Below, piece after piece: positions 7,108 through 13,750 of a stretch of DNA of 21,470 bases. The position numbers and the translations under genes were made by a program. Numbering within the stretch: the stretch's first letter is position 1; each line of letters opens with the position of its first letter. Origin of the DNA: JAULUH01 sp032111745 (GTDB lineage: Bacteria; Chloroflexota; Anaerolineae; JAAEKA01); assembly GCA_032111745.1 (NCBI GenBank), contig JAULUH010000536.1, positions 1 to 21,470 on the forward strand, in the 5' to 3' direction. A model generated the notes under the pieces. The model had not been told where the DNA came from. It worked only from the letters and a program-made list of their open reading frames with translations, and searched no databases.

Positions 7108-7137
7108 GACCGTTTGTCAACGCTCTCGAGAAAGGCT

Positions 7138-8760
7138 ATGAGCAAGCATAGGAGACGCCGGCCGGCGAGCCCGGCGCTGGACCTGGCCGAGCACGGCCCG
7201 GCCCTGCAGGCGATCATCGCCGAGGTGGCCGCGGCGCCGGCGTTTGACGCCCGGGTGCTGCGCCAGATCTTGCGCCGCCACCCGCGCGATGGGAAGGGCT
7301 TCTACGGCAAGGCCCAGCTGGTGGCGGGCTACCGCAGCCTGGTGGAGGCCGGCCTCGTGCCCTTCGAGCGCCAGACGCTCTACCGGCTGCAGATGAAGCC
7401 GGTGCGCACGCGATCGGGCGTGGCCCCGGTGGCGGTGCTGACCAGGCCGGCCGGTTGCCCCAGCGCGTGCATCTTCTGTCCCAATGACCCGGCCATGCCC
7501 AAGAGCTACCTGGCCGAGGAGCCGGGCGCGCAGCGGGCCCTGCAGAACGACTTCGATCCGTACCGGCAGACCGCCAGCCGGCTGCAGGCGTTTCACGTGG
7601 CCGGGCACGCCGTGCAGAAGGTCGAGCTGCTGATCCTGGGCGGTACCTGGTCCGCCTATCCGGCCAGCTACGCCGAATGGTTCGTGCAGCGCTGCCTTGA
7701 TGCCCTCAATGGAGCCGCCTCGGCCAGCCTGGCCGAGGCCCAGGCGGCCAATGAGGTAGCGACTTCCCGCTGCGTGGGGCTGACCGTAGAGACCCGGCCG
7801 GACTGGATCACACCGGAGGAGGTCTTGCGCCTGCGACGGCTGGGGGTCACCCGCGTGCAGCTGGGGGCGCAGAGCCTGGACGACCGCATCCTGGCCCTCA
7901 ACCGCCGCGGGCACGACGTGGCGGCCACCCGGCGGGCCTGCCGCCGGCTGCGCGCGGCCGGCTTCAAGATCCATCTGCACTGGATGCCCAACCTGCTGGG
8001 CGCGACGCCGGAGAGCGACCGGGAAGACTTCGCCCGCCTGTGGTCCGACCCGGACCTGCGGCCGGACGAGCTGAAGATCTACCCGTGCTCGCTGTTGGCC
8101 GGCACGGACCTCTACCAGGTCTGGGTCGAGGGAGACTACACGCCCTATGAAGCGACTACCCTGGTGGAGCTGTTGGCTGACCTCAAGGCCGAGGTACCGG
8201 TTTACTGCCGGCTGAGCCGCGTCGTGCGGGATATCCCGGCCACCTATATCGTGGCCGGCAACCGGCTCAGCAACCTGCGAGAGGCGGCGCAACGGCACCT
8301 GGCTGCCACCGGCCGCCAGTGCCGGTGCATGCGGTGCCGTGAGGTGGGAGACCGGGCTGTCGATCACCAGGCCCTGCGCCTTACCAGCACCAGCTACGCC
8401 GCCGGAGCCGGCACTGAGCAGTTCCTGGCGATGGAGACGCCAGCCGGCCGGCTGGCCGGGTTCCTGCGCCTCTACCTGCCGGCTGCCTCTACCGCAGCGG
8501 AGAGCCCGGAAGAGCTTGCCGGCAGTGCCCTCATCCGCGAGGTCCACGTCTATGGCCCTGCCTTGCAGCTGGGAGCCGATAGCCACGGGGAGGCCCAGCA
8601 CCTGGGTGCCGGCCGCCAGTTGATCGATACAGCCCAGGCGATCGCGCGACAGGCCGGATTCAAGCGCATCGCCGTGATTGCCGCCGTCGGCACCCGCCCA
8701 TACTACCGCCGGTTGGGCTTCACGCTGGAAGACCTATATATGCATCGGGAACTCAGGTAG
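7138..8760 (+). CDS. elp3: Elp3-type tRNA uridine(34) acetyltransferase / radical SAM enzyme
   Basis: This 540-aa protein has the full Elp3 architecture. The N-terminal tRNA-binding helical region has 'ILRRHPRDGKGFYGKAQL' and 'RLQMKPVRTRSGVAPVAVLTRP'. A radical SAM core follows with the 4Fe-4S motif at C107, C111 and C114 ('GCPSACIFCPNDPAMPKSY') and 'LILGGTWSAYP'. A zinc-type motif 'CRCMRCREVG' begins at C395. The C-terminal GNAT domain has 'REVHVYG', the acetyl-CoA loop 'QHLGAGRQL' at 487-495 and 'GTRPYYRRLGF' at 518-528. Elp3 uses acetyl-CoA and a 5'-deoxyadenosyl radical to put a carboxymethyl group on C5 of U34 in tRNA. Bacterial Elp3 acts without the other Elongator subunits. The ATG at 7138 has AAAGG just before it (only 2 bases away) and begins where family similarity begins; longer in-frame sequence upstream lies over the methyltransferase gene and is rejected. 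Confidence 0.96.
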   Translation: MSKHRRRRPASPALDLAEHGPALQAIIAEVAAAPAFDARVLRQILRRHPRDGKGFYGKAQLVAGYRSLVEAGLVPFERQTLYRLQMKPVRTRSGVAPVAVLTRPAGCPSACIFCPNDPAMPKSYLAEEPGAQRALQNDFDPYRQTASRLQAFHVAGHAVQKVELLILGGTWSAYPASYAEWFVQRCLDALNGAASASLAEAQAANEVATSRCVGLTVETRPDWITPEEVLRLRRLGVTRVQLGAQSLDDRILALNRRGHDVAATRRACRRLRAAGFKIHLHWMPNLLGATPESDREDFARLWSDPDLRPDELKIYPCSLLAGTDLYQVWVEGDYTPYEATTLVELLADLKAEVPVYCRLSRVVRDIPATYIVAGNRLSNLREAAQRHLAATGRQCRCMRCREVGDRAVDHQALRLTSTSYAAGAGTEQFLAMETPAGRLAGFLRLYLPAASTAAESPEELAGSALIREVHVYGPALQLGADSHGEAQHLGAGRQLIDTAQAIARQAGFKRIAVIAAVGTRPYYRRLGFTLEDLYMHRELR

Positions 8761-8801
8761 GGGCCGGGGGAACCAGGGGCCCACAGCGCCGGCCTACAGA
8801 G

Positions 8802-10268
8802 CTAGTCGGCGACCACCTCGACCAGGTCTGCCGTAACCGTGGCGTCGTAGTTGGAATAACCGTTGATCCACACAAACGCCCCCACGCTGGGCACACCCTT
8901 GATCCCGGTGTCCCCGGTGACGATCACCCGATAGCCGGCCACCTGCCATGTGCCCAACAGCCCTCCGGCAGGTAGCTGTTCGACCACCCCCTGCACGACT
9001 CGCTTGGGTGGATTGGCCAGCACCCGGATGCTCTGCGCAGCGTAGACGCCGCCGGACTGGGGCGCGGCGACGATCTCCAGCCAGGCCTGTGGCCGGGCTT
9101 CAGTGGCACTCTCGTCCACAAAGGTATTAGGCCCGACCAGCAACTGCGCCGGCCGCGGCTGGGGATCATCCACCAACGTCACGCGCCAGGTGGTCACCTC
9201 GCCCGCCCCATCTATCCCCTCCAGCCAGCCCACCAGCTCCTCGGGGCCATTCGACGGGACGACCCGGATGGTGAAGGCATCCACCTGGCCCGGCCCGGTC
9301 TCCAGGCCCTGGACCTGCGCCAGGCGACCGGCTGCGGGATCGCCCTCGATCAGGGCACCCTGCACCTGGACGGTGATCTCCGGCCCCTGCGGACTGCGCA
9401 TGCGCCAACTGCTTGCGCCTATGGCAAGGATCTCACCCTGAAACCCGACCTCCCGGCCTTCCGTCAGCCTTTGGATCTCCTCGGCCGCAATCCCTTCGGA
9501 GGCCCAGGTGCCACGGGCCATCACGAGATCGCCCTCTTGAAGCCCCGACGGGATCACCCCCGGGGAAACCACAAACACCTGGGTGTTGCCGACCCGCAGC
9601 TGGTCCGCGGCGCCGTCGATCAAGGTCACCCGATCTACCAGCTCCACGGGCGGCCCCTGGTCGCCCTTGGGCTTGAGCAACTCCATCGCCTTGGCCTCGC
9701 GCTGCGAGATCGACCGGACATTGGGGGGCAGCTTGCGCATCTCAACGCGGGCCCAGACACCGGGTTCAGCTCGGATCCCGTTGGCTTCGATCTGCGTCTC
9801 GGAAACGACCGCAAAGGCATAAGGGCCCAGGGCCCACAGGCCCGGCCGCTGGTCGTCGGTTAACGTCAACCGTCCCTCGACCGTGATCGAACGCGGGTTA
9901 GGCTGGAGCTCGATGGTCTTGGCGTGCACGCCATCCGGGAGGCTCAGGAGTTCGACTCTGGCCCAGAGGCCAGGCCGGATCGTGGCTCCATTGGTGATGA
10001 TCTCGGTCTCCAGTCCGACCTCGAACGTGATGATGTCGCCCGAGATGAACTTGGGATCCAGGGCCCAGGTGCCAGGGCCGCCATCGCTCGCTGACACGAT
10101 GGTGCCCTCGATCCACTTGGCTGGAACATCGGAGTCGAGCACCGCACTCTGCTGGAGAGGTCCCCTGGTCAATCCTGCATCATCGGACAACAGCCGCAGC
10201 CCAACAGTCAGGCCCCCCAGAAGGGCCAGGACAAAAGCTCCGGCTACGATGATGGTCCTGAGTCTCAT
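8802..10268 (-). CDS. Membrane-anchored DUF5666-like repeat protein
   Basis: The 488-aa product has one N-terminal hydrophobic segment (residues about 4-27, 'RTIIVAGAFVLALLGGLTVGL') that acts as an uncleaved anchor or signal peptide, so the rest should lie outside the cytoplasm. That rest is a chain of about five or six similar beta units of 60-80 residues. Each goes roughly 'V-G-I----G-W-L-----V-V---T-I------G-WA-VE-', for example 'WIEGTIVSAS' with 'GLWARVELLSLPDG', 'VEGRLTL' with 'GVWARVEMRKLP', and 'VVQGVVEQL' with 'GTWQVAGYRVIVTGDTGI'. This matches the small OB-like DUF5666 domain, whose function is unknown. The start at 10268 is chosen because the hydrophobic segment begins there and a sigma-70 promoter lies about 85-110 bases upstream. 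It is convergent with elp3, 41 bases apart. Confidence 0.85.
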   Translation of the reverse strand: MRLRTIIVAGAFVLALLGGLTVGLRLLSDDAGLTRGPLQQSAVLDSDVPAKWIEGTIVSASDGGPGTWALDPKFISGDIITFEVGLETEIITNGATIRPGLWARVELLSLPDGVHAKTIELQPNPRSITVEGRLTLTDDQRPGLWALGPYAFAVVSETQIEANGIRAEPGVWARVEMRKLPPNVRSISQREAKAMELLKPKGDQGPPVELVDRVTLIDGAADQLRVGNTQVFVVSPGVIPSGLQEGDLVMARGTWASEGIAAEEIQRLTEGREVGFQGEILAIGASSWRMRSPQGPEITVQVQGALIEGDPAAGRLAQVQGLETGPGQVDAFTIRVVPSNGPEELVGWLEGIDGAGEVTTWRVTLVDDPQPRPAQLLVGPNTFVDESATEARPQAWLEIVAAPQSGGVYAAQSIRVLANPPKRVVQGVVEQLPAGGLLGTWQVAGYRVIVTGDTGIKGVPSVGAFVWINGYSNYDATVTADLVEVVAD

Positions 10269-10352
10269 CCGGAAACACCCCACGGAACGTACCACGACCA
10301 GCAGTCCGCCGGGCCGTTGGCGACCCGGCCAGCACGCTGCGGATTTGCCCAG

Positions 10353-10381
10353 ATTATAGCATAGCTCCGCCAGCCAATCAA
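10353..10381 (-). promoter_or_regulatory. Sigma-70 promoter of the DUF5666-like gene
   Basis: On the minus strand there is TTGATT (complement of 10376-10381), a 17-bp spacer and a perfect TATAAT (complement of 10353-10358). The predicted start near 10346 leaves a leader of about 78 bases before the ATG at 10268. Confidence 0.82.
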
Positions 10382-10429
10382 CCCATAAGGCAGTCGGCCC
10401 CATAGGCAAGGCAGCCTGGCGCCTAACTC

Positions 10430-10456
10430 AAAAAGCCCTAGCTCCGGCTAGGGCTT
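10430..10456 (-). terminator. Rho-independent terminator after the S1-domain gene
   Basis: In the minus-strand RNA, AAGCCCTAGC pairs with GCTAGGGCTT around a 4-base loop (10443-10446), followed by a run of U encoded by the A-run at 10430-10434. It lies about 40 bases after the S1-gene stop at 10497. There is no T-run on the plus strand, so it should act only in the minus direction. Confidence 0.9.
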
Positions 10457-10496
10457 AGCGTCACAGTTATGTCAAGTCTAGGGGCGCTGGTCGCAA

Positions 10497-11441
10497 TCAG
10501 CCTCGTCCGTGCTGGTAGCGCAGTGTGCGGCTAATGATGTCATCCTGGTCGCCACGGAAATCCCTACGGCTCTTGCCGCCCTTACGGCGCCGGCGGTCGC
10601 GGTCCGAGCCGGGATCATCGTCAAAGGCCTGGCGAAACGCCAACTCCATCATGGTGGGCACATCCTCGTCGTCCAGCTCCACGCCCACCGCGACGGCCTC
10701 CAGCTCGAACTCTACGCCCGGATCCGCAGATGGGCGCAGCCCCTTCAGGCTGAGGTCGATACGGCCGCGACGGCTGTCCAGGCCAATGATGCGGGCCTCG
10801 ATCTCATCGCCCACCTTCACCACATCCTCAGGCTTGGCGACGTAGCCATCAGCCATCTCCTTGACGTGGAGCATGGCATCGCGGTCCAGGCCGATGTCGA
10901 CAAAGGCACCGTAGTTGGTCAGGCGCTGGACCGTGCCGGTAACCAGGTCACCCTCGCTGAGATCGCGGATGGTCTTGGTGTCGGGTGAGACCATGGTCAG
11001 GCTGATGCGATTCTTCTCCCGGTCCAGCTGCTTGATCCAGACCGTGATCTCGTCGCCTTCCTTGACCACATCCGTAACCTTCTGCACGCGGCCTGTGGAC
11101 ATCTCGGAGATGTGCAGCAGGCCATCGCGGCCGACTCCGATATCGACAAAGGCGCCGAACTCAGAGGTGCGCTTAACCCTGCCGGAGACCTCCATGCCTA
11201 CGCTGAGGACCTTGACGATCTTCTGACGCGGGATGGACTTGACCTTCTTTTTGCCCTTTTGCGGCTTTTGGCCGGCGGCGGGCAGTTCGCCGGCGTTGGC
11301 GGCCGCGTCTGAAGGCGCTGATTCGGCCGGCACAGCCTGCGGCTCGTCGTGGGCCGCTGGGGACTGGTCGGCTGCGCTCAGGTCGATCTCCTCCACCTGA
11401 ACCTCAGAAACTAGCGCCGGGATGCTTTCTGCTGTTGTCAC
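10497..11441 (-). CDS. Two-domain S1 RNA-binding protein (ribosomal protein S1-like)
   Basis: This 314-aa protein has two S1 (OB-fold) RNA-binding domains. Domain 1 is at about 80-151 ('VGMEVSGRVKRTSEFGAFVDIGVGRDGLLHISEM') and domain 2 at about 163-234 ('EGDLVTGTVQRLTNYGAFVDIGLDRDAMLHVKEM'). A long acidic/Ala-rich N-terminal tail (1-55), a lysine-rich linker (60-75) and a highly charged, basic C-terminal tail flank them. It is much shorter than the four- to six-domain S1 of many bacteria. It could serve as the organism's short S1 or as an accessory RNA-binding protein. The start is GTG, fixed by AGGAGG 8 bases upstream. A consensus promoter and a structured leader precede it, and it is divergent from rpoD, which fits a highly expressed housekeeping gene. 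Confidence 0.92.
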   Translation of the reverse strand: MTTAESIPALVSEVQVEEIDLSAADQSPAAHDEPQAVPAESAPSDAAANAGELPAAGQKPQKGKKKVKSIPRQKIVKVLSVGMEVSGRVKRTSEFGAFVDIGVGRDGLLHISEMSTGRVQKVTDVVKEGDEITVWIKQLDREKNRISLTMVSPDTKTIRDLSEGDLVTGTVQRLTNYGAFVDIGLDRDAMLHVKEMADGYVAKPEDVVKVGDEIEARIIGLDSRRGRIDLSLKGLRPSADPGVEFELEAVAVGVELDDEDVPTMMELAFRQAFDDDPGSDRDRRRRKGGKSRRDFRGDQDDIISRTLRYQHGRG

Positions 11442-11449
11442 GTACCCTT

Positions 11450-11456
11450 CCTCCTA
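11450..11456 (-). promoter_or_regulatory. Ribosome-binding site for the GTG start of the S1-domain gene
   Basis: The complement reads TAGGAGG and lies 8 bases before the GTG at 11441. No in-frame ATG is better placed. Confidence 0.85.
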
Positions 11457-11481
11457 CTGGGAGCGAGGCCTGCCCAATAAG

Positions 11482-11517
11482 TATGCCGCATGGCAACACA
11501 CTGCCTGGTGCGGCATA
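11482..11517 (-). promoter_or_regulatory. Leader hairpin upstream of the S1-domain gene
   Basis: TATGCCGCA (11482-11490) and TGCGGCATA (11509-11517) are perfect inverted repeats. Inside them GGCA (11492-11495) and TGCC (11502-11505) can extend the stem. The element lies in the predicted 5' leader, about 25 bases upstream of the ribosome-binding site. Genes for S1 proteins are known to be autoregulated through structured leaders in some bacteria, so this could be such a site; that role is inferred. There is no T-run, so it is not a simple terminator. Confidence 0.6.
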
Positions 11518-11561
11518 GATGAAATAACACCTTGAGCAAATCCTCAATAAATGCCGACGTC

Positions 11562-11590
11562 ATTATATGCAGGTTGGCCCCAACTGTCAA
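11562..11590 (-). promoter_or_regulatory. Perfect consensus sigma-70 promoter of the S1-domain gene
   Basis: On the minus strand TTGACA (complement of 11585-11590) and TATAAT (complement of 11562-11567) are separated by exactly 17 bp. The spacer contains the inverted repeat GTTGG-GG-CCAAC. The predicted transcription start near 11555 gives a leader of about 115 bases. Confidence 0.92.
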
Positions 11591-11683
11591 AGCTGCTGAT
11601 TCGCTGCTTGGTGGCTCCTGAGGGTGGCCCTGATTATGTATGGAAACGTCCGAAACCATATTGGCGTGGGTCAAAAAAGTGGG

Positions 11684-11712
11684 TTGACACACCTTTCTTT
11701 CCGTGTTATACT
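11684..11712 (+). promoter_or_regulatory. Sigma-70 promoter of rpoD
   Basis: TTGACA (11684-11689), a 17-bp spacer and TATACT (11707-11712). The predicted start near 11719 would give rpoD a leader of about 230 bases. It points away from the S1-gene promoter, with about 95 bp between the two -35 boxes. Confidence 0.9.
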
Positions 11713-11718
11713 GGGTTG

Positions 11719-11952
11719 ATAGTGATTTAGGGCACGGAGATCCTCGGTGCGCGCAAAACCAGTTTCGGTGGAGCACAACCACGCGGGAGCCGGCCCGGCA
11801 GCAAGGGGGAAGGAGCCGGACAGGGTAAGGCAAGGAGCGTGACAAAGACGTGACATGGTTGGTCCAGTGATGTCTGCTTTGATCATGCTATTCTGGCCTG
11901 CCTGGCGCCAGGAAGAGACGTCAATTCAGGTTGGTAGGACGTACCATCGAGT
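11719..11952 (+). promoter_or_regulatory. Long 5' leader of rpoD
   Basis: This is about 234 bases from the predicted transcription start to the ATG, with no supportable ORF. It can form a stem from GCACGGAG with CTCGGTGC (near 11733-11751, one mismatch), and it has CCGGC/GCCGG-type complementary blocks further on. A perfect 12-bp palindrome, CCTGGCGCCAGG, lies at 11901-11912, 40 bases before the start codon. I could not match it to a riboswitch class or small RNA that I know. A regulatory role is therefore only suggested by its length and structure. Confidence 0.45.
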
Positions 11953-13128
11953 ATGACCGAAGAGCTTGGTACCGAGAACATCGAACAACCCGACACGCTG
12001 GCAGAGTTGCTGGCACGAGCCTCTCGTCAGGGCTATATCACCTATGATGAGATCCTGGAAACCCTGCCGGAGATCGAGGAACGCCTGGACGTTCTGGAGG
12101 ATCTCTTCGCGCGGCTACGGGATATGGATATCCCCGTGCAGGACCAGGTAGAAGACGAGGAGGACGAAATCGAACTGCCGCCCAGCCGTGTCATCTCGGC
12201 AAAAGATGAGGACGACCTGGCGCTGGCACGCGATGCGGTCGATCTTTACTTCCGCCAGATGGGCGCGCATCCGTTGCTGACGGCGGAGGAGGAGAAGATC
12301 CTGGCCAGCCGCGTCGTCGCTGGTAAGCGCGCCAGCCGTCGCATGGCCCGGGCCACAGGCACGGTCCCGGAAGAGGAGAGCGATCTGCGCGCGGCCATTG
12401 AGCTAGGGCAGCAGGCGAGACGGCGCATGATCGAATCCAACAGCCGGCTGGTGATCAGCGTGGCGAAGCGTTACATAGGGCACGGGGTGCCCTTCCTGGA
12501 CCTGATCCAGGAGGGCAACCTGGGCCTGATGCGCGCGGTGGACAAATTCGACCCCGAGCGCGGCTACAAGTTCAGCACCTACGCCACCTGGTGGATCCGG
12601 CAGGCGGTGAGCCGGGCAGTTTCCGACCAGGGCCGCACTATCCGGCTTCCGGTCCACATGAGCGAGAAGCTGCTCAAGCTGCGCCGCACCAGCCAGGAGA
12701 TGGAGCAAACCTTGGGCCGTGAGCCCACGCCTGAGGAGTTGGCCGAGGCCCTGGAGCTGCCCGCTGAGCGCGTCCATCGCTATCTGCGCACAGCCGTGCG
12801 CCCGCTGTCGCTGGAACAGCCAGTAGGCGAGGAGGAGGAGAGCACCCTCGGCCAGTTCATCGAGGACGACGATAGCCCCGAGCCGTCTGAGCGCGCCGAA
12901 CAATCGCTGCTGCGCGAGAAGCTCGACGACCTGCTGGATACGCTGCAGCCGCGAGAGGAGCGCATCTTGCGGCTCCGCTATGGCCTGCTGGACGGGCATA
13001 CCTATACCTTGCAAGAGGTCGGTGAGATGTTTGGGCTAACCCGTGAGCGCATCCGCCAGATCGAACAGGAAGCCCTGGCACGGCTACGCCATCCCAGTCG
13101 CAGCCGCCAGCTGCGGGACTATCTGTGA
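11953..13128 (+). CDS. rpoD: Primary sigma factor RpoD/SigA
   Basis: This 391-aa protein is a group-1 sigma-70 factor. A region-1.1-like segment lies at 14-62 ('LAELLARASRQGYITYDEILETLP'), then an acidic linker and region 1.2 at about 94-127 ('DAVDLYFRQMGAHPLLTAEEE'). Region 2 is at 158-228 ('RMIESNSRLVISVAKRYIG', 'FLDLIQEGNLGLMRAVDKFD', 'GYKFSTYATWWIRQAVSRA'). Region 3 starts at 'RTIRLPVHMSEKL', and region 4 is at 325-380 with the -35-binding helix-turn-helix 'YTLQEVGEMFGLTRERIRQIEQEAL'. The non-conserved insert between 1.2 and 2 is short. It directs core RNA polymerase to TTGACA/TATAAT promoters, which are abundant in this window. The Shine-Dalgarno is weak (GGTAGGAC, about 12 bases upstream). 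A small ORF overlaps its stop codon. Confidence 0.97.
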   Translation: MTEELGTENIEQPDTLAELLARASRQGYITYDEILETLPEIEERLDVLEDLFARLRDMDIPVQDQVEDEEDEIELPPSRVISAKDEDDLALARDAVDLYFRQMGAHPLLTAEEEKILASRVVAGKRASRRMARATGTVPEEESDLRAAIELGQQARRRMIESNSRLVISVAKRYIGHGVPFLDLIQEGNLGLMRAVDKFDPERGYKFSTYATWWIRQAVSRAVSDQGRTIRLPVHMSEKLLKLRRTSQEMEQTLGREPTPEELAEALELPAERVHRYLRTAVRPLSLEQPVGEEEESTLGQFIEDDDSPEPSERAEQSLLREKLDDLLDTLQPREERILRLRYGLLDGHTYTLQEVGEMFGLTRERIRQIEQEALARLRHPSRSRQLRDYL

Positions 13129-13418
13129 GCAACCCTTCCATGGCTCGCAACAGGCGTAGCAACCGGAAAGCTGAGACCGACACGCGCAAGCCGCCGGCAC
13201 GCTTTGTCCGTCGGCGACGGTCTTCCCGTAGAGGCCACGAGGCCGGAGAAGAGCCACAGCTGGACGCCAACGGGCCGGTAGAGACCAATCCCGCTGGCGC
13301 CAAGGGCACAGCGCGCGGCTCCCAGCGGGCCTGGAGCAAGGCTCCACGCCCCGCCGAACCCCCGCCGAAGAACCCGGCTGTGTTTAGCTACACGCATACG
13401 ATCAGGAAGACGTCCTAA
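13125..13418 (+). CDS. Small basic protein overlapping the end of rpoD
   Basis: This is a possible 97-aa protein that starts at a GTG overlapping the rpoD TGA stop (GTGA). An in-frame ATG at 13140 would give 92 aa. It has no family I recognise. The N-terminal half is very basic ('MARNRRSNRKAE', 'PARFVRRRRSSRRGHEAG'), the middle is Pro/Ala/Gly-rich and probably disordered, and the end reads 'NPAVFSYTHTIRKTS', the only part that looks like a folded or conserved motif. No good ribosome site precedes either start, but the stop-start overlap suggests translational coupling, and the rpoD terminator lies directly after it. It might bind nucleic acid because of its charge. It could also be a chance ORF in GC-rich DNA. 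Confidence 0.5.
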   Translation: MSNPSMARNRRSNRKAETDTRKPPARFVRRRRSSRRGHEAGEEPQLDANGPVETNPAGAKGTARGSQRAWSKAPRPAEPPPKNPAVFSYTHTIRKTS

Positions 13419-13425
13419 TGACGTT

Positions 13426-13464
13426 CACAGGCCGGTTGGTTCGAACCAACCGGCCTGTGCTTTT
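13426..13464 (+). terminator. Strong rho-independent terminator of the rpoD operon
   Basis: A perfect 34-bp palindrome (13426-13459), beginning CACAGGCCGGTTGG and ending in its reverse complement, is followed by C and four T (13461-13464). It lies 7 bases after the stop of the small basic ORF. No T-run is present on the other side. Confidence 0.9.
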
Positions 13465-13557
13465 GCACGGTCTGTAGGGGCATCGCGTAGCGTGGCGGAG
13501 CGCATTCGTTCCAACAATCATCCCGCCATGACCACACCAATCGGCGGGTGGCGAGGC

Positions 13558-13626
13558 ACGGGGCATAGGACAAGTCACAGGAGTGGTACGACTGGGCGGG
13601 CACGGAGGTCCGCGCCCTACGAGGGG
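13558..13626 (+). repeat. Dispersed intergenic repeat, copy B
   Basis: It aligns without gaps to 4824-4892, with 11 mismatches in 69 by hand count. The shared core includes ACTGGGCGGGCACGGAGG and CGCGCCCTACG. The two copies lie 8.7 kb apart, both in intergenic DNA and in the same orientation. Confidence 0.85.
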
Positions 13627-13719
13627 ATTGGTGTCGCGCATCAGCGGTGCGGTCAGGATGGCGGACCCACCTGACGATCGATGCCGTCCAGATGGGATTA
13701 GTTGGAACGGATGGTGGCG

Positions 13720-13750
13720 GAGCGGTACCCCACCACCCTGGATACCGCTC
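13720..13750 (-). terminator. Possible 3' hairpin of the HAD phosphatase gene
   Basis: GAGCGGTA (13720-13727) and TACCGCTC (13743-13750) form a perfect 8-bp stem with a 15-base loop directly after the HAD stop codon (13751-13753). There is no following U-run on the minus strand, so it could be an mRNA-stabilising hairpin and not a true terminator. Confidence 0.4.

Larger units (their letters stand above)
13419..13750. other. 332-bp gene-free interval between convergent genes
   Basis: The interval holds the rpoD-operon terminator, one 69-bp dispersed repeat copy (13558-13626) and a hairpin at the end of the HAD gene (13720-13750). Short open frames here show no family features and no ribosome sites. 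Confidence 0.6.

Noticed and set aside
7115..7120. TTGACA on the minus strand upstream of the methyltransferase
   Set aside because: The position 17 bp downstream reads CTCCCA and lies inside the coding region, so there is no -10 box.
6124..7137. Extension of Elp3 by 338 residues upstream
   Set aside because: The added part is antisense to the methyltransferase gene and has no homology to Elp3. The ATG at 7138 gives the normal family length.
7117..8601. 494-codon minus-strand open frame opposite elp3
   Set aside because: It is antisense to well conserved Elp3 motifs and its own translation shows no domain.
8762..8794. GGCCGG...CCGGCC hairpin between convergent elp3 and the DUF5666-like gene
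   Set aside because: The stem is only about 6 bp with a 21-base loop and no T-run on either strand, so a terminator call is not supported.
11733..11845. Possible SRP RNA, RNase P RNA or known riboswitch in the rpoD leader
   Set aside because: Purine-rich and CCGG-type blocks are present, but none of the conserved core sequences of those RNAs could be found. It is kept only as a structured-leader observation.
13436..13449. GGTTCGAACC resembling a tRNA T-arm
   Set aside because: It is the centre of a perfect 34-bp palindrome followed by a T-run. No acceptor, D or anticodon arms surround it.
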